Shown: one piece after another, positions 6,821 to 15,418 of the stretch
Layout: each line of letters begins with the position of its first letter
How positions within the stretch are numbered: position 1 is the first letter of the stretch
Assembly (NCBI GenBank): GCA_034665745.1
Contig: JAXDJJ010000017.1
Location: 1-39,555, forward strand
Direction of reading: 5' to 3'
From: JAXDJJ01 sp034665745
Lineage (GTDB): Bacteria > Actinomycetota > CADDZG01 > WHSQ01
Length of the DNA stretch: 39,555 nt
Translations under genes and position numbers: made by a program
Notes under the pieces: generated by a model
What the model was told of the DNA's origin: nothing
Database searches by the model: none
What the model saw: the letters and a program-made list of their open reading frames with translations, nothing else

Positions 6821-7591
6821 ATGCCGACACCAGACGAGATCTTCGAACAGGTACTAGCGGAGGAAACGGCCAAGGGGTCGTCGCCTGCGGTCGCGCAGTC
6901 GCGCGCCAAAGCCGCTCGGGTCCGTGCGCAGAAAGGCGCCGCGGATCCGACCAAGGCGGTAGGTGCCACCAAGCCTGCCGCGGCCGCGAGTGCTGCTCCG
7001 GCAGGCGACGCAGCGAAGCCTGCGGCGGCGGCTAAGCCTGCAGCAGCTGCTCCTGCGAAGAAGGCTGCTGCCGGCGGCGGTGGGATAGCCGTACCCGAAC
7101 GCGTGCAGAGGTTGCTCGCGGTCGTGAAGCCCGAGGCGATCCAGAAGATCGAGCGTCAGCCCATGGACCGCGTGAACGTTTGGCCGCACCTGATGGCCGC
7201 CGAGTTGGTAGCTCTGGTCGTCGTGATGGTCCTATTGACCTTGTTCTCGACCATCGTCGATGCCCCATTGCGACAGCTGGCCAACTTCAACCAGACACCG
7301 AACCCTTCGAAAGCTCCGTGGTATTTCCTCGGCTTGCAGGAGATGTTGCGCTACTGGCATCCGCAGGTCGCCGGAGTAACGATCCCGACAGTCATCATCA
7401 TCGCCTTGATGGCGGTCCCGTTCCTCGACCGCAACCCGTCGACACGACCCGACGATCGCAAGCTCGCGATCGTGCTGTTCTCGTTCTTTGTGCTCAGCTT
7501 CGCGATCCTCAACATCATCGGGATGTTCTTCCGTGGACCAGGGTTCAACTTCGTCTTCCCCTGGGAGGGCGGGATCTTCTTCGAGTTATGA
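6821..7591 (+). CDS. Cytochrome b subunit IV-type protein (C-terminal half of cytochrome b) with Ala/Pro/Lys-rich N-terminus
   Basis: 256 residues. The first about 95 residues form a soluble segment with an Ala/Pro/Lys/Gly-rich low-complexity stretch (about 45-90, repeats of KPAAAA) not present in ordinary subunit IV. The remainder has three helices: about 123-145, a helix after the Qo loop, and a C-terminal pair. The quinol-oxidation (Qo) motif reads K-A-P-W-Y-F-L-G-L-Q-E, a PEWY-loop variant where Pro-Glu is replaced by Ala-Pro, as seen in several menaquinol-type bc complexes. It pairs with the b6 subunit 15 bp upstream. The linker length is odd and may be flexible. Confidence 0.88.
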   Translation: MPTPDEIFEQVLAEETAKGSSPAVAQSRAKAARVRAQKGAADPTKAVGATKPAAAASAAPAGDAAKPAAAAKPAAAAPAKKAAAGGGGIAVPERVQRLLAVVKPEAIQKIERQPMDRVNVWPHLMAAELVALVVVMVLLTLFSTIVDAPLRQLANFNQTPNPSKAPWYFLGLQEMLRYWHPQVAGVTIPTVIIIALMAVPFLDRNPSTRPDDRKLAIVLFSFFVLSFAILNIIGMFFRGPGFNFVFPWEGGIFFEL

Positions 7592-7613
7592 CCAAGTCAA
7601 AGGTGGTTAACAG

Positions 7614-8432
7614 ATGAACTGGGGCATAGTCGCGCCGATCCTCGTTGCTATCGGGATCCTTGCTTGGTTGGTGTTCTTCGTGAACATCACGGTCCTGCGC
7701 GAGCGCAAGGCACGCCGGAGTTCCGGTGCCGCTACGCGTGAGCACCCAGCCGCCACCGGAACCGACGCGACGACGTCGCCTTTAGCGACATCAAACGAGA
7801 CGGCACCGGAAGTCACGGTCGAAAAGGTCCCGGTGGCTACCTTGAAGCCTCTGACCCCCGAGCAGATGGGTGTGTCTCGGCGTCAATTCTTGAACCGAGC
7901 GTGGACCGCCTCTTTCTCTGCATTCCTCGGCTTCTTCGGTATGGGCACATTGTCATTCCTGTGGCCGAAACTCACCGGCGGCTTCGGTACGAAGATCACG
8001 GCCGGCGACTACGAGGACATCCTGTCGAAGGTAGGCCCAGACGGTGGCTTCGTTCCCTTGTTCATACCGGAAGGACGCTTCTATCTGACCTATTACGACG
8101 GCACTGGAGACGCTCCCGTCTACACCGCGGTGGATGCCGTGAACACCAAGCTGCAAGCCTTGTACCGGAAGTGCGTGCACCTGGGCTGCTCGCCGCCGTT
8201 CTGCCCCACTTCAAAGCTGTTCGAATGTCCGTGCCACGGTTCGAAATACCGGTTGCACGGTGAGTACTACGGAGGTCCGGCGCCACGCGGTCTAGATAGG
8301 TTCCCCATCACGATCGAAGGGGGCAAGGTCGTCGTCGATACCGGCGCGTTGCAAGAAGGACCGCCGCGAGGCTCCAATACGTGGGACAAGTTCGCGGAAC
8401 CGCAGGGCGCGTTCTGTATCCCGCAGGTTTGA
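7614..8432 (+). CDS. Rieske [2Fe-2S] iron-sulfur protein of the bc complex
   Basis: 272 residues. Cluster motifs C187-V-H189-L-G-C192 and C205-P-C207-H208-G-S are present: ligands Cys187, His189, Cys205, His208, disulfide Cys192-Cys207. Two membrane segments: about residues 5-25, and about 99-118 just after a twin-arginine-like SRRQFLNRAW, the usual Tat-targeted Rieske anchor. The extra N-terminal helix plus a 60-residue Ala/Thr-rich linker recalls actinobacterial QcrA, which has three helices. It accepts an electron from menaquinol at the Qo site and passes it to cytochrome c. ATG start at 7614; stop is 34 bp before the next gene. Confidence 0.93.
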   Translation: MNWGIVAPILVAIGILAWLVFFVNITVLRERKARRSSGAATREHPAATGTDATTSPLATSNETAPEVTVEKVPVATLKPLTPEQMGVSRRQFLNRAWTASFSAFLGFFGMGTLSFLWPKLTGGFGTKITAGDYEDILSKVGPDGGFVPLFIPEGRFYLTYYDGTGDAPVYTAVDAVNTKLQALYRKCVHLGCSPPFCPTSKLFECPCHGSKYRLHGEYYGGPAPRGLDRFPITIEGGKVVVDTGALQEGPPRGSNTWDKFAEPQGAFCIPQV

Positions 8433-8466
8433 TCATCAGTCACACGAGCTGGGAGACGTTTAGGAA

Positions 8467-9522
8467 TTGAGCACTACTCAGATACTGACGCTCGGACTTG
8501 TAGTCATCGTCCCCGCGTTATTGCTATGGGCGATCTTCATCGCCCGTACCGGGCGGCCGGGTCAGCCTCGACGACCTCGTCTCGGTATCCCACACGCGTT
8601 GCGCCCGGGGCAACCAGACGAAACCCTGGAAGGCCCGCGCCTCGAACGCTTGCTGACCTGGGGCCTCATCTCGTCTCTGACCGCGGCGCTGTTCATCCCC
8701 ATCTACTGGCTCCCAGAGAAGCAACGACAGGAAGCGTTCCAAGAGCGCTTCGATGAGGAAGCCATCGGACGAGGCAAGTTGATCTTCGCCCCTGCTCCGA
8801 AGCTCGACCCCGAAGCAAGCGCCATCGAGTTCAAAGAGGAAGAGCGCGCGATTTCTCTCGGACAGGCGTGCGCCAACTGTCACGGTGGTGACGCCTCGGG
8901 TGGTCTCGCCAACCCGGCCTACAAGGACCCGGTCACCGGCGAGACGGTTGCATACAAAGCACCACCCCTCAACACGGTCTTCCAGCGATGGGACGAGGAG
9001 GTCGTTCGCTTCACGATCGAGCGCGGCCGTCCCGGGACGCCGATGCCCGCGTGGGGTGTGGAGTTCGGCGGTTCGATGACCGAACAGATGATCTCCGACG
9101 TCATCGCGTGGTTGAAGAGCCTGCCTACGAACCAGGAACCCCCGCCGGCGATCTCTGACGGATGTCAGACCCCAGCGGCGGATGACCTCGGTTGCGGTAA
9201 GGAGATCTTCGAGGCTCGGTGTGCCGTGTGTCACGGACCCGAGGGCCAAGGCAAGGAAGCTTCGGGGACCGATGGAAGCTTGGACTTCAACAACTCAGGC
9301 GACGATGAGATCTCGGACCCTTGGTATCAGGGCATGGCGCTGTGGAAGGGCGACGTCTCCCACCTCGATGAGGCGTTACACATAACGACGGTCCGCAACG
9401 GGCGACGGTTCGCGTTCATGCCTGCGTGGGCAGAAGCGCCTTCGCAAGGGATCCCGCCACCTCTCTATCCCCTCACCGACGAACAGATCCTCGCAGTAGT
9501 CGCATACGAGAGGTCGCTCTAG
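8467..9522 (+). CDS. Membrane-anchored dihaem cytochrome c subunit of the bc complex
   Basis: 351 residues from a TTG start at 8467. Two helices near the N-terminus (about 5-26 and 63-82), then two class-I cytochrome c domains with haem motifs C135-A-N-C138-H139 and C252-A-V-C255-H256. Likely axial methionines are in the TPMPAW (Met193) and FMPAW (Met318) segments. This fits the dihaem cytochrome cc of actinobacterial/Gram-positive bc complexes (QcrC-like), which pass electrons directly to the terminal oxidase without soluble cytochrome c. Haem attachment needs the ccm and ccdA/resA genes present in the same window. It abuts the next gene with no gap. Confidence 0.9.
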   Translation: MSTTQILTLGLVVIVPALLLWAIFIARTGRPGQPRRPRLGIPHALRPGQPDETLEGPRLERLLTWGLISSLTAALFIPIYWLPEKQRQEAFQERFDEEAIGRGKLIFAPAPKLDPEASAIEFKEEERAISLGQACANCHGGDASGGLANPAYKDPVTGETVAYKAPPLNTVFQRWDEEVVRFTIERGRPGTPMPAWGVEFGGSMTEQMISDVIAWLKSLPTNQEPPPAISDGCQTPAADDLGCGKEIFEARCAVCHGPEGQGKEASGTDGSLDFNNSGDDEISDPWYQGMALWKGDVSHLDEALHITTVRNGRRFAFMPAWAEAPSQGIPPPLYPLTDEQILAVVAYERSL

Positions 9523-10239
9523 ATGGATCTCGTTTTCATCGAAGGTGTCGCCGCGGTTGTCTCGGGGATCATCGTGTTCGTCGGAACCGTCTGGCTACTG
9601 CTCACCGTCATCATGGGAGCGCGACTCGCGTACTTCGTGACGGCGTCGGTTGCGCTCGCCTTCATCTTCATCATGACCCTCGTGTGGAGCTTCGGCACAC
9701 CCCTCGGCCCAGTCGGGCAGCTACCCGACTGGAGCGGGGTTGGGTTAGCGGAGAGCGCCGACCAGATCGAATTCGATGCTGCATCGGAGTACCCGGAGGG
9801 TTCATGGGCCGCGCCCGCAGAAGACGACACGGCCGCTAACACGAAAGCCGCCGAGCTCGAGAGCGCCGCTATCAACTATCTCGAAGGACTGATCCCCGAC
9901 GGGAAGGGTGGCGCCTTCGTCACCTCCACGGACGCCTTCGTGGTCGCAGACAGCACCCGTCTCTTGAAGCAGGGCGACACCGAGTACGGCGCCCTCCAGC
10001 TCGAGGCATCCACCGGCGCGGTCGCGAAGGCGAAGGAAGCCGACCCCGATCAAACATTCACCCCCGAGGACGCAACCGCGATCGTGGTCATGAAGTACGA
10101 CCCGGGCAACCCCTTGGGGAAAGCACGAAAGATCGCGGCCGGGACTTTCCTGCTGTGGGCCGCGCACCTGTTCGGACTCAGCCGGGCCGAACGAAAGACC
10201 AAGAAGAAGGACAACGGCAACGGGGAGGCCACCCGATGA
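9523..10239 (+). CDS. Membrane protein of unknown function, bc-complex operon
   Basis: 238 residues, ATG directly after the cytochrome c stop. Two N-terminal helices (about 7-30 and 38-60) and one near the C-terminus (about 205-222) flank an acidic, probably extracytoplasmic domain of about 140 residues; the tail is very basic (RKTKKKDNGNG). I do not recognise a family and see no cofactor motif. Position at the end of the operon suggests an accessory subunit or supercomplex factor; that is inference. Confidence 0.75.
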   Translation: MDLVFIEGVAAVVSGIIVFVGTVWLLLTVIMGARLAYFVTASVALAFIFIMTLVWSFGTPLGPVGQLPDWSGVGLAESADQIEFDAASEYPEGSWAAPAEDDTAANTKAAELESAAINYLEGLIPDGKGGAFVTSTDAFVVADSTRLLKQGDTEYGALQLEASTGAVAKAKEADPDQTFTPEDATAIVVMKYDPGNPLGKARKIAAGTFLLWAAHLFGLSRAERKTKKKDNGNGEATR

Positions 10240-10412
10240 AGCGCGTCCTCGTAGCACTTACGACACTGATGTTCCTCGGAGGCTGCGCCACCGGTATCGA
10301 CGCTGGTGGCGAGTCGCTCGGCGAGAACGGCGGCGTGGCGTTCATCGCCTTGACCGTGATGCTGCTGATCATGGGTGCGGTCCTGTGGTGGATCATGGGC
10401 CGCGAGGACTGA
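10236..10412 (+). CDS. Small lipoprotein with C-terminal membrane helix, bc-complex operon
   Basis: 58 residues; the ATG overlaps the preceding stop (ATGA). Lipoprotein signal MKRVLVALTTLMFLGGC with lipobox LGGC, a short Gly/Glu linker, then a second hydrophobic helix (about 34-54, VAFIALTVMLLIMGAVLWWIM). A protein both lipidated and membrane-spanning at the end of a respiratory operon suggests a small structural subunit. No family recognised. Last gene of the + operon; it meets the minus-strand hem operon one base later. Confidence 0.7.
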   Translation: MKRVLVALTTLMFLGGCATGIDAGGESLGENGGVAFIALTVMLLIMGAVLWWIMGRED

Positions 10413-10413
10413 C

Positions 10414-10686
10414 CTAGCTCGTCTCTTCGTCCTCAGGCGGCCTCTTGGTTGCTGTGTCCCGTGCCCCGCTACGCGCTCGCATCGCTAGGAAGAATCCGTA
10501 GGCCAGGAAGCCGTAGCCGATAACCAGCGATGCGTTCGGTAGCCATGTCGGCGCATCCGCGGCCCCCATGATCGCGGGGACCAGCGAGCCCACGAGGAGG
10601 ATCACGGCGCCGGCCATCATGATCCGGCGCCATTTCGGCCAGTACGAGTACCACTTGATCTTGTCCTTAGGGGGTTGCGAAGACAC
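10414..10686 (-). CDS. Small two-helix membrane protein downstream of hemL
   Basis: 90 residues from a GTG at 10686, which has a good ribosome-binding site (GGAGG nine bases upstream, inside the end of hemL) and overlaps hemL by 20 bp. Starts further upstream lie deeper in hemL and are rejected. A short basic N-terminus (KDKIKWYSYWPKWRR) precedes two helices at about 25-43 and 51-69. The tail is polar, ending RPPEDEETS. No function recognised; the last gene of the rex-hem operon. Confidence 0.65.
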   Translation of the reverse strand: MSSQPPKDKIKWYSYWPKWRRIMMAGAVILLVGSLVPAIMGAADAPTWLPNASLVIGYGFLAYGFFLAMRARSGARDTATKRPPEDEETS

Positions 10687-11977
10687 GCGCGGCCGCCTCC
10701 GATATGTGGTCGATGTGGGCTTCCGTGTGAGCTGCCGACACGAACAATGCTTCGAAGCGCGACGGGGGCAGATAAACACCGTGGGCCAACATCCCCCTGA
10801 AGAAGCGCGCATACGGTTCGGCTTCGGTGTCCCTGGCGTCGGTGTAGTTGTTCACCTCTTCGTTCCTGAAGAAGAACCCGGCGAGACCCCCGATCGCAGC
10901 CGCCACCATCGGAACCTCGTTCTTCTCCGCCGCGTCGACGAGGCCCCTGACCAACGACCGCGCGGTCTGCTGGATGCGGTCGTACAGATCTGGGGTTGAA
11001 GAGATGAGGCTGAGACTCGCGATCCCGGCCGCCATCGCAACAGGGTTACCCGACAGCGTGCCTGCTTGATACACGGACCCGACCGGAGCGAGGTTGTCCA
11101 TGATGTCGGCACGGCCCCCGACCGCCCCGACCGGCAGGCCTCCACCGAGGATCTTCCCGAGCATGACGAGATCCGCGTCGATCCCGAAGCGTTCCTGGGC
11201 GCCGCCCGGGCCCAAGCGGAAGCCCGTGATGACCTCATCGAACACGAGAAGTGCGCCGGTGTCGCTTGCGATGGCGCGTAGACCTGCGAGAAATCCTTCC
11301 TCCGGCAGAACGAGACCCATGTTGGCTGCAACGGGCTCGACGAAGATCGCAGCAAGATCGTCGCCAACCTGCTCGGCGACCGCCCGCACTGCCTCGAGGT
11401 CGTTGTAAGGAGCCACCACGGTGTCGCGTGCTGCCCCCTCGGTTACTCCTGGGGTCCCCGGGATCCCTAAGGTCGCAACGCCCGAACCCGCATCCACCAA
11501 CAACGCGTCGGTGTGCCCGTGGTAGCAGCCTGCGAACTTCAAGATCTTGCTCCGGTTCGTCGCGCCCCGTGCGAGACGTACCGCCGTCATCGACGCCTCG
11601 GTCCCGGACGACACGAATCGGATGCGCTCGACGTTCGGAACCATCCCCGCGACTAGACGAGCGAGCTCGACCTCGAGCTCGGACGGGGTCCCGAATGAGG
11701 TCCCCTTGCGAGCCGCATCTTCGACCGCCTCGATGATCTGCGGATGGGCATGCCCGAACAGCAAAGCTCCCCAGCTCTGAACGAGGTCGATGTAGCTGTT
11801 GCCGTCCGCGTCGGTGATCTCGGCCCCCGAGGCACCGGCGACGAAGAACGGGTCGGCACCGACCGCGTCGAACGCACGCACCGGAGAGGACACACCGCCG
11901 GGCATCAGGCCGCGTGCGTCGGCAAGCAACTTGTCGGAGCGGTCCCGCACGATCTTCCTCGGGGTTAGCTCAGCCAC
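10667..11977 (-). CDS. hemL: Glutamate-1-semialdehyde 2,1-aminomutase
   Basis: 436 residues from GTG 11977, which overlaps the hemB end by 13 bp; the longer reading frame to 12076 runs inside hemB and is rejected. HemL converts glutamate-1-semialdehyde to 5-aminolevulinate using PLP. The PLP lysine is Lys275 in VMLGKILGGGLPVGA; RFVSSGTEASMTAVRLARG, FAGCYHGHTD and LLVFDEVITGFR are class-III aminotransferase landmarks. Length fits the family (about 430). With HemA it makes this the C5 pathway to haem. Confidence 0.96.
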   Translation of the reverse strand: MAELTPRKIVRDRSDKLLADARGLMPGGVSSPVRAFDAVGADPFFVAGASGAEITDADGNSYIDLVQSWGALLFGHAHPQIIEAVEDAARKGTSFGTPSELEVELARLVAGMVPNVERIRFVSSGTEASMTAVRLARGATNRSKILKFAGCYHGHTDALLVDAGSGVATLGIPGTPGVTEGAARDTVVAPYNDLEAVRAVAEQVGDDLAAIFVEPVAANMGLVLPEEGFLAGLRAIASDTGALLVFDEVITGFRLGPGGAQERFGIDADLVMLGKILGGGLPVGAVGGRADIMDNLAPVGSVYQAGTLSGNPVAMAAGIASLSLISSTPDLYDRIQQTARSLVRGLVDAAEKNEVPMVAAAIGGLAGFFFRNEEVNNYTDARDTEAEPYARFFRGMLAHGVYLPPSRFEALFVSAAHTEAHIDHISEAAARVFATP

Positions 11978-12942
11978 TCGGCAGCTTTCTTCGAGTGGTA
12001 GGTAACGACGAGGTCTGCGCCCGCCCGACGGATCGAGGTCAGGGTTTCGAGGGTTGCCTGGCGCTCGTCGATCCACCCATTCGCTGCGGCGGCCATCAAC
12101 ATCGAGTATTCGCCGCTGACGTTGTACGCGGCCACCGGATATTCGAAGCGATCCTTCACGGCGGACACGACGTCGAGGTATCCCATCGCCGGCTTGACCA
12201 TGACCGCGTCGGCGCCTTCCGCGATATCCAGCTCGACCTCTCTCAAGGCCTCGAACACATTGGCCGGGTCTTGTTGGTACGCGCGGCGATCGCCGAACTG
12301 TGGAGCACCCTCGGCTGCTTCGCGGAACGGACCGTAGAACGCGGACGCGTACTTAGCTGCGTATGCGAGCACCGCAACATCCTGGAACCCCTCGGAATCG
12401 AGGGCCGCTCGGATCGCGGCGACCTGGCCATCCATCATCCCGGAGGGCGCCACGATGTCTGCGCCGGCACGCGCTTGGCTGACCGCGATCCGGCCGTAGA
12501 TCTCGATCGTCGGGTCGTTGGCGACAGTCTCGCCTTCGAGGACCCCGCAATGTCCGTGGTCGGTGTACTCGCACAAACAGAGATCGGCAACGACCACGAA
12601 GTCATCCCCAAGCTCGTCCTTCAACGCCCGCAGACCTTGCTGGGTGATCCCGTTGTCGTTGTGGGACTCGCTCCCGCCGGCGTCCTTTGTCGTTGGGATA
12701 CCGAAGAGCACCACCCCGGCCACGTCCCTTGCGGCGAGTTCGCGGCCTTCCTTCACCAACGATTCGAGGGTGTGTTGCTGGTGGCCCGGCATCGAGGAGA
12801 TCGGGACGGGCTCCGAGATGCCCTCCTTCACGAACAACGGAGCGATGAGGTCCGAGGGGCTGAGAGAGGTCTCGGCGAACGCTCGTCTAAGGCCGGGGGT
12901 CCGGCGCAAGCGGCGCATGCGATGGGTGGGTTCGATGCTCAT
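11965..12942 (-). CDS. hemB: Porphobilinogen synthase (delta-aminolevulinic acid dehydratase)
   Basis: 325 residues, ATG at 12942. It joins two 5-aminolevulinate molecules into porphobilinogen. Schiff-base lysines are Lys197 (LAYAAKYAS) and Lys250 (VMVKPAMGYLD). The metal site DLCLCEYTDHGHCG carries Cys122, Cys124 and Cys132, marking the zinc-dependent class. SGEYSML near the C-terminus is also family-typical. It overlaps cobA/hemD by 4 bp and hemL by 13 bp, so it is translationally coupled in the rex-hemACDBL operon. Confidence 0.96.
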   Translation of the reverse strand: MSIEPTHRMRRLRRTPGLRRAFAETSLSPSDLIAPLFVKEGISEPVPISSMPGHQQHTLESLVKEGRELAARDVAGVVLFGIPTTKDAGGSESHNDNGITQQGLRALKDELGDDFVVVADLCLCEYTDHGHCGVLEGETVANDPTIEIYGRIAVSQARAGADIVAPSGMMDGQVAAIRAALDSEGFQDVAVLAYAAKYASAFYGPFREAAEGAPQFGDRRAYQQDPANVFEALREVELDIAEGADAVMVKPAMGYLDVVSAVKDRFEYPVAAYNVSGEYSMLMAAAANGWIDERQATLETLTSIRRAGADLVVTYHSKKAAEWLS

Positions 12943-14441
12943 GGGTCAATGGTACGGGCGCTCAGCTCTAAGACCGCCGTAACCAGGCCGGCCGAGTCGT
13001 GCGGTTGGGCCACTGCGGCAACCTCCAGGCCGTGAGATCGCGCGGCGTCCGCTGTCGAGGGTCCGATGCAGACGATGGCAGCACGGCCGGTATCCCCGAC
13101 CACGGATACGAGGTTATGAGCCGTCGACGCGCTCGTAAGAGTGATGAAGTCCACCTCGCCGGCATGCACGCGATCTATAGCGGATGGATCAGGGGCTGCC
13201 GGGACATTCGAGTACACAGCCGCGTCATCGACCGCCCAACCCTTCGCGACGAGTGCCTCGACGGGCTCGGACGGACCGGCCTCGACGCGTGGGAACAACA
13301 CACGGCCCGATCCCTCCCCCAGCTTCTCCACGAGGGCCGAGCCGGTGAAATGGTCCGGTACCAGGTCGGCGCGCAGCGCATGGGTTCCCAGCTGTAGCGC
13401 GGTTCGCTCGCCCACTGCCGCGATCTTGGCTCCCGAGAATGCGCGCGCATCCTTGCCCGCGTGCTCGAGACGCTCGAAGAATCTATCGACCGCGTTCGCG
13501 CTCGCGAATACGACCCACGCGTACTCGCCAAGCCTCCCGATCGCCGCGTCGGCCGCGTCCCACGACGCGGGCGGCGCGATCCCTATCAGGGGAAGCGCAA
13601 CGACCTCGGCCCCGAGTTCGGTGAATCGTTTGGTGAGCTCCCGCGACTGAGCCGGGGGCCGCGTTACGGCGACGGTCATGCCGAGCAATGGACGCGCACC
13701 GAACCAGTCAAGGGACTCACGCAGGGCCACGACGGGACCGATAACCGTTGTGGCAGGCGGTGAGATGCCCTCAGCTTCGGCTCGTTCGGCGATCGTGGCG
13801 AGTGTGGCAACGACAACCCGTTGCCTCCCGGTCGTGCCCCACTCGATCGCGGCGGCCGGCTCGTTCGGATCTCGGCCCGACTCGACCAAACGCCGGGTGA
13901 TCTTGTCGAGCGCAGATACCCCCATCAGCAGCACGAGGGTCTCGGCACCGACGCTTAGTTCCGAGACGTCTGCTTCGATCTCGCCGCCTTCCTCGCGTGC
14001 GGTCAGAACGACGAACGACGCCGACATCCCACGATGGGTGACCGGGATCCCGGCATAGGCGGGAACCGCGATCGCCGATGACACGCCGGGAACGACCTCG
14101 AACGGGATCGAGGCATCACGTAGAAGCGCGGCCTCTTCAGCCCCCCGGCCGAAGACGAAAGGGTCCCCTCCCTTGAGCCGGACGACGCTCTTTCCCTCCC
14201 GCGCTTTCGAAACGAGCAGGGCATCGGAAACGACCTGGCGACTGTGCGTCTCCCCCGCGCGCTTACCGACGAAGATGCGTTCTGCGCCGGGTGGAGCCTC
14301 ATCGAGTAGTTGCGGCGCCACCAACCGATCGTGGAGGACGACGTCACACGAGCGAAGCAACTCGAGGCCACGCACGGTGATCAACCCGGGATCGCCCGGG
14401 CCGGCGCCAACGAGGTAAACGGTTCCGGGGATCGCGGTCAT
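12939..14441 (-). CDS. cobA-hemD: Fused uroporphyrinogen-III C-methyltransferase / uroporphyrinogen-III synthase
   Basis: 500 residues. The first about 245 residues are a SAM-dependent tetrapyrrole methylase: GAGPGDPGLITVRG (residues 12-25), LHDRLV, VRLKGGDPFVFGRG, and VPAYAGIPVTHRG. The rest is a HemD-type uroporphyrinogen-III synthase (WVVFASANAVDRFFERL, FITLTSASTAHNLV, VCIGPSTADAARSHGL). The fusion makes uroporphyrinogen III and diverts part to precorrin-2, towards siroheme and cobalamin. This fits the siroheme enzyme encoded at 24032. This fusion is common in Actinomycetota and Firmicutes. Coupled by 4-bp overlaps to hemC and hemB. Confidence 0.95.
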   Translation of the reverse strand: MTAIPGTVYLVGAGPGDPGLITVRGLELLRSCDVVLHDRLVAPQLLDEAPPGAERIFVGKRAGETHSRQVVSDALLVSKAREGKSVVRLKGGDPFVFGRGAEEAALLRDASIPFEVVPGVSSAIAVPAYAGIPVTHRGMSASFVVLTAREEGGEIEADVSELSVGAETLVLLMGVSALDKITRRLVESGRDPNEPAAAIEWGTTGRQRVVVATLATIAERAEAEGISPPATTVIGPVVALRESLDWFGARPLLGMTVAVTRPPAQSRELTKRFTELGAEVVALPLIGIAPPASWDAADAAIGRLGEYAWVVFASANAVDRFFERLEHAGKDARAFSGAKIAAVGERTALQLGTHALRADLVPDHFTGSALVEKLGEGSGRVLFPRVEAGPSEPVEALVAKGWAVDDAAVYSNVPAAPDPSAIDRVHAGEVDFITLTSASTAHNLVSVVGDTGRAAIVCIGPSTADAARSHGLEVAAVAQPHDSAGLVTAVLELSARTIDP

Positions 14442-15418
14442 GGCTCCTCCACCGCAAGAGAGGGGCGCGCTTCGATCTCGATCAAGATCGCTTCGCCGCC
14501 TGCGAGCAGGACCGCTTCGGCAAGCTCGATCCCTAGATCGGTCGCATCTCCGACGTTCCCGGACAATCGCTCGCGGATCGCGCCTCCGTTCGGGGAGCCG
14601 AGGTAGCTGGTCACGGTGATCCGATCGGCCGTGACCACTGCGCTACAGCCCAACGGCACCGTGCAACCACCCTCTAGGCGCGCGCCGAAGGCTCGCTCGG
14701 TCGCTACTTCGGCAGAGGTGGCTGGGTCCGCGATCGAGCGCACGAGATCTCGGAGCTCGGTGCGCTCGGTCAGACCTTCGATCGCAAGGGCTCCCTGTCC
14801 GGGGGCCGGGACCCACCACTCGGGGTCGAGATACATCGAGGGGTCCAACGCGGCCCCGAGACGTTCGAGCCCGGCGGCCGCAAGGATCGCGGCGCTGACG
14901 ACCCCCTTAGCGACCTTCTCCAGACGGGTATCGAGGTTCCCGCGGAACTCGACAGGTTCTAGATCCCGGCGGGTCTCGGTGAGCAAGGCTCTCCTGCGCA
15001 TGCTCGAGGTCCCGATCACGGCGCCCGGTGGCAGGCCTTTCAAGCGTTCTTCGGCGGTATCGCCCGTGCCTCCAACGACCACATCGGAACGCGAGGCCCT
15101 CGATGGGATCCCGATGATCGAACAGCCGGAACCCAGTTCGGCGGTCAGGTCCTTGGCCGAATGAACCGCGATATCGGCGCGGCCCTCGATCACCGCTCGC
15201 TCGACCTCCGATGTGAACAGCCCCTTTCCCCCGATATCGGCGAACGGGCGCTGGTCACGGTCACCTTTCGTGCTGACCTCGAGGATCTCGACCTCGAGAC
15301 CGGGGTGAGCGCGCCGAAGGAGGTCGGCGACCAGGTTCGTCTGGGTCAGAGCGAGGCGCGAGCCGCGGCTCGCAACGACCAGTCTGTCGGGGATGGAACT
15401 GCTGCTAGGAGTCCTCAT
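14438..15418 (-). CDS. hemC: Hydroxymethylbilane synthase (porphobilinogen deaminase)
   Basis: 326 residues from ATG 15418, overlapping the hemA stop by 14 bp; the longer frame to 15523 is inside hemA and rejected. The dipyrromethane cofactor cysteine is Cys252 in RLEGGCTVPLG, and Asp90 in HSAKDL is the catalytic aspartate region. VASRGSRLALTQT at the N-terminus and IGTSSMRRRALL are also diagnostic. It polymerises four porphobilinogens to hydroxymethylbilane. Confidence 0.96.
   Translation of the reverse strand: MRTPSSSSIPDRLVVASRGSRLALTQTNLVADLLRRAHPGLEVEILEVSTKGDRDQRPFADIGGKGLFTSEVERAVIEGRADIAVHSAKDLTAELGSGCSIIGIPSRASRSDVVVGGTGDTAEERLKGLPPGAVIGTSSMRRRALLTETRRDLEPVEFRGNLDTRLEKVAKGVVSAAILAAAGLERLGAALDPSMYLDPEWWVPAPGQGALAIEGLTERTELRDLVRSIADPATSAEVATERAFGARLEGGCTVPLGCSAVVTADRITVTSYLGSPNGGAIRERLSGNVGDATDLGIELAEAVLLAGGEAILIEIEARPSLAVEEP

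Noticed and set aside
11914..13035. Long plus-strand ORF (373 codons) opposite hemB
   Set aside because: It is antisense to hemB and hemL, Arg/His-rich, and matches no family; it arises from high GC codon bias.
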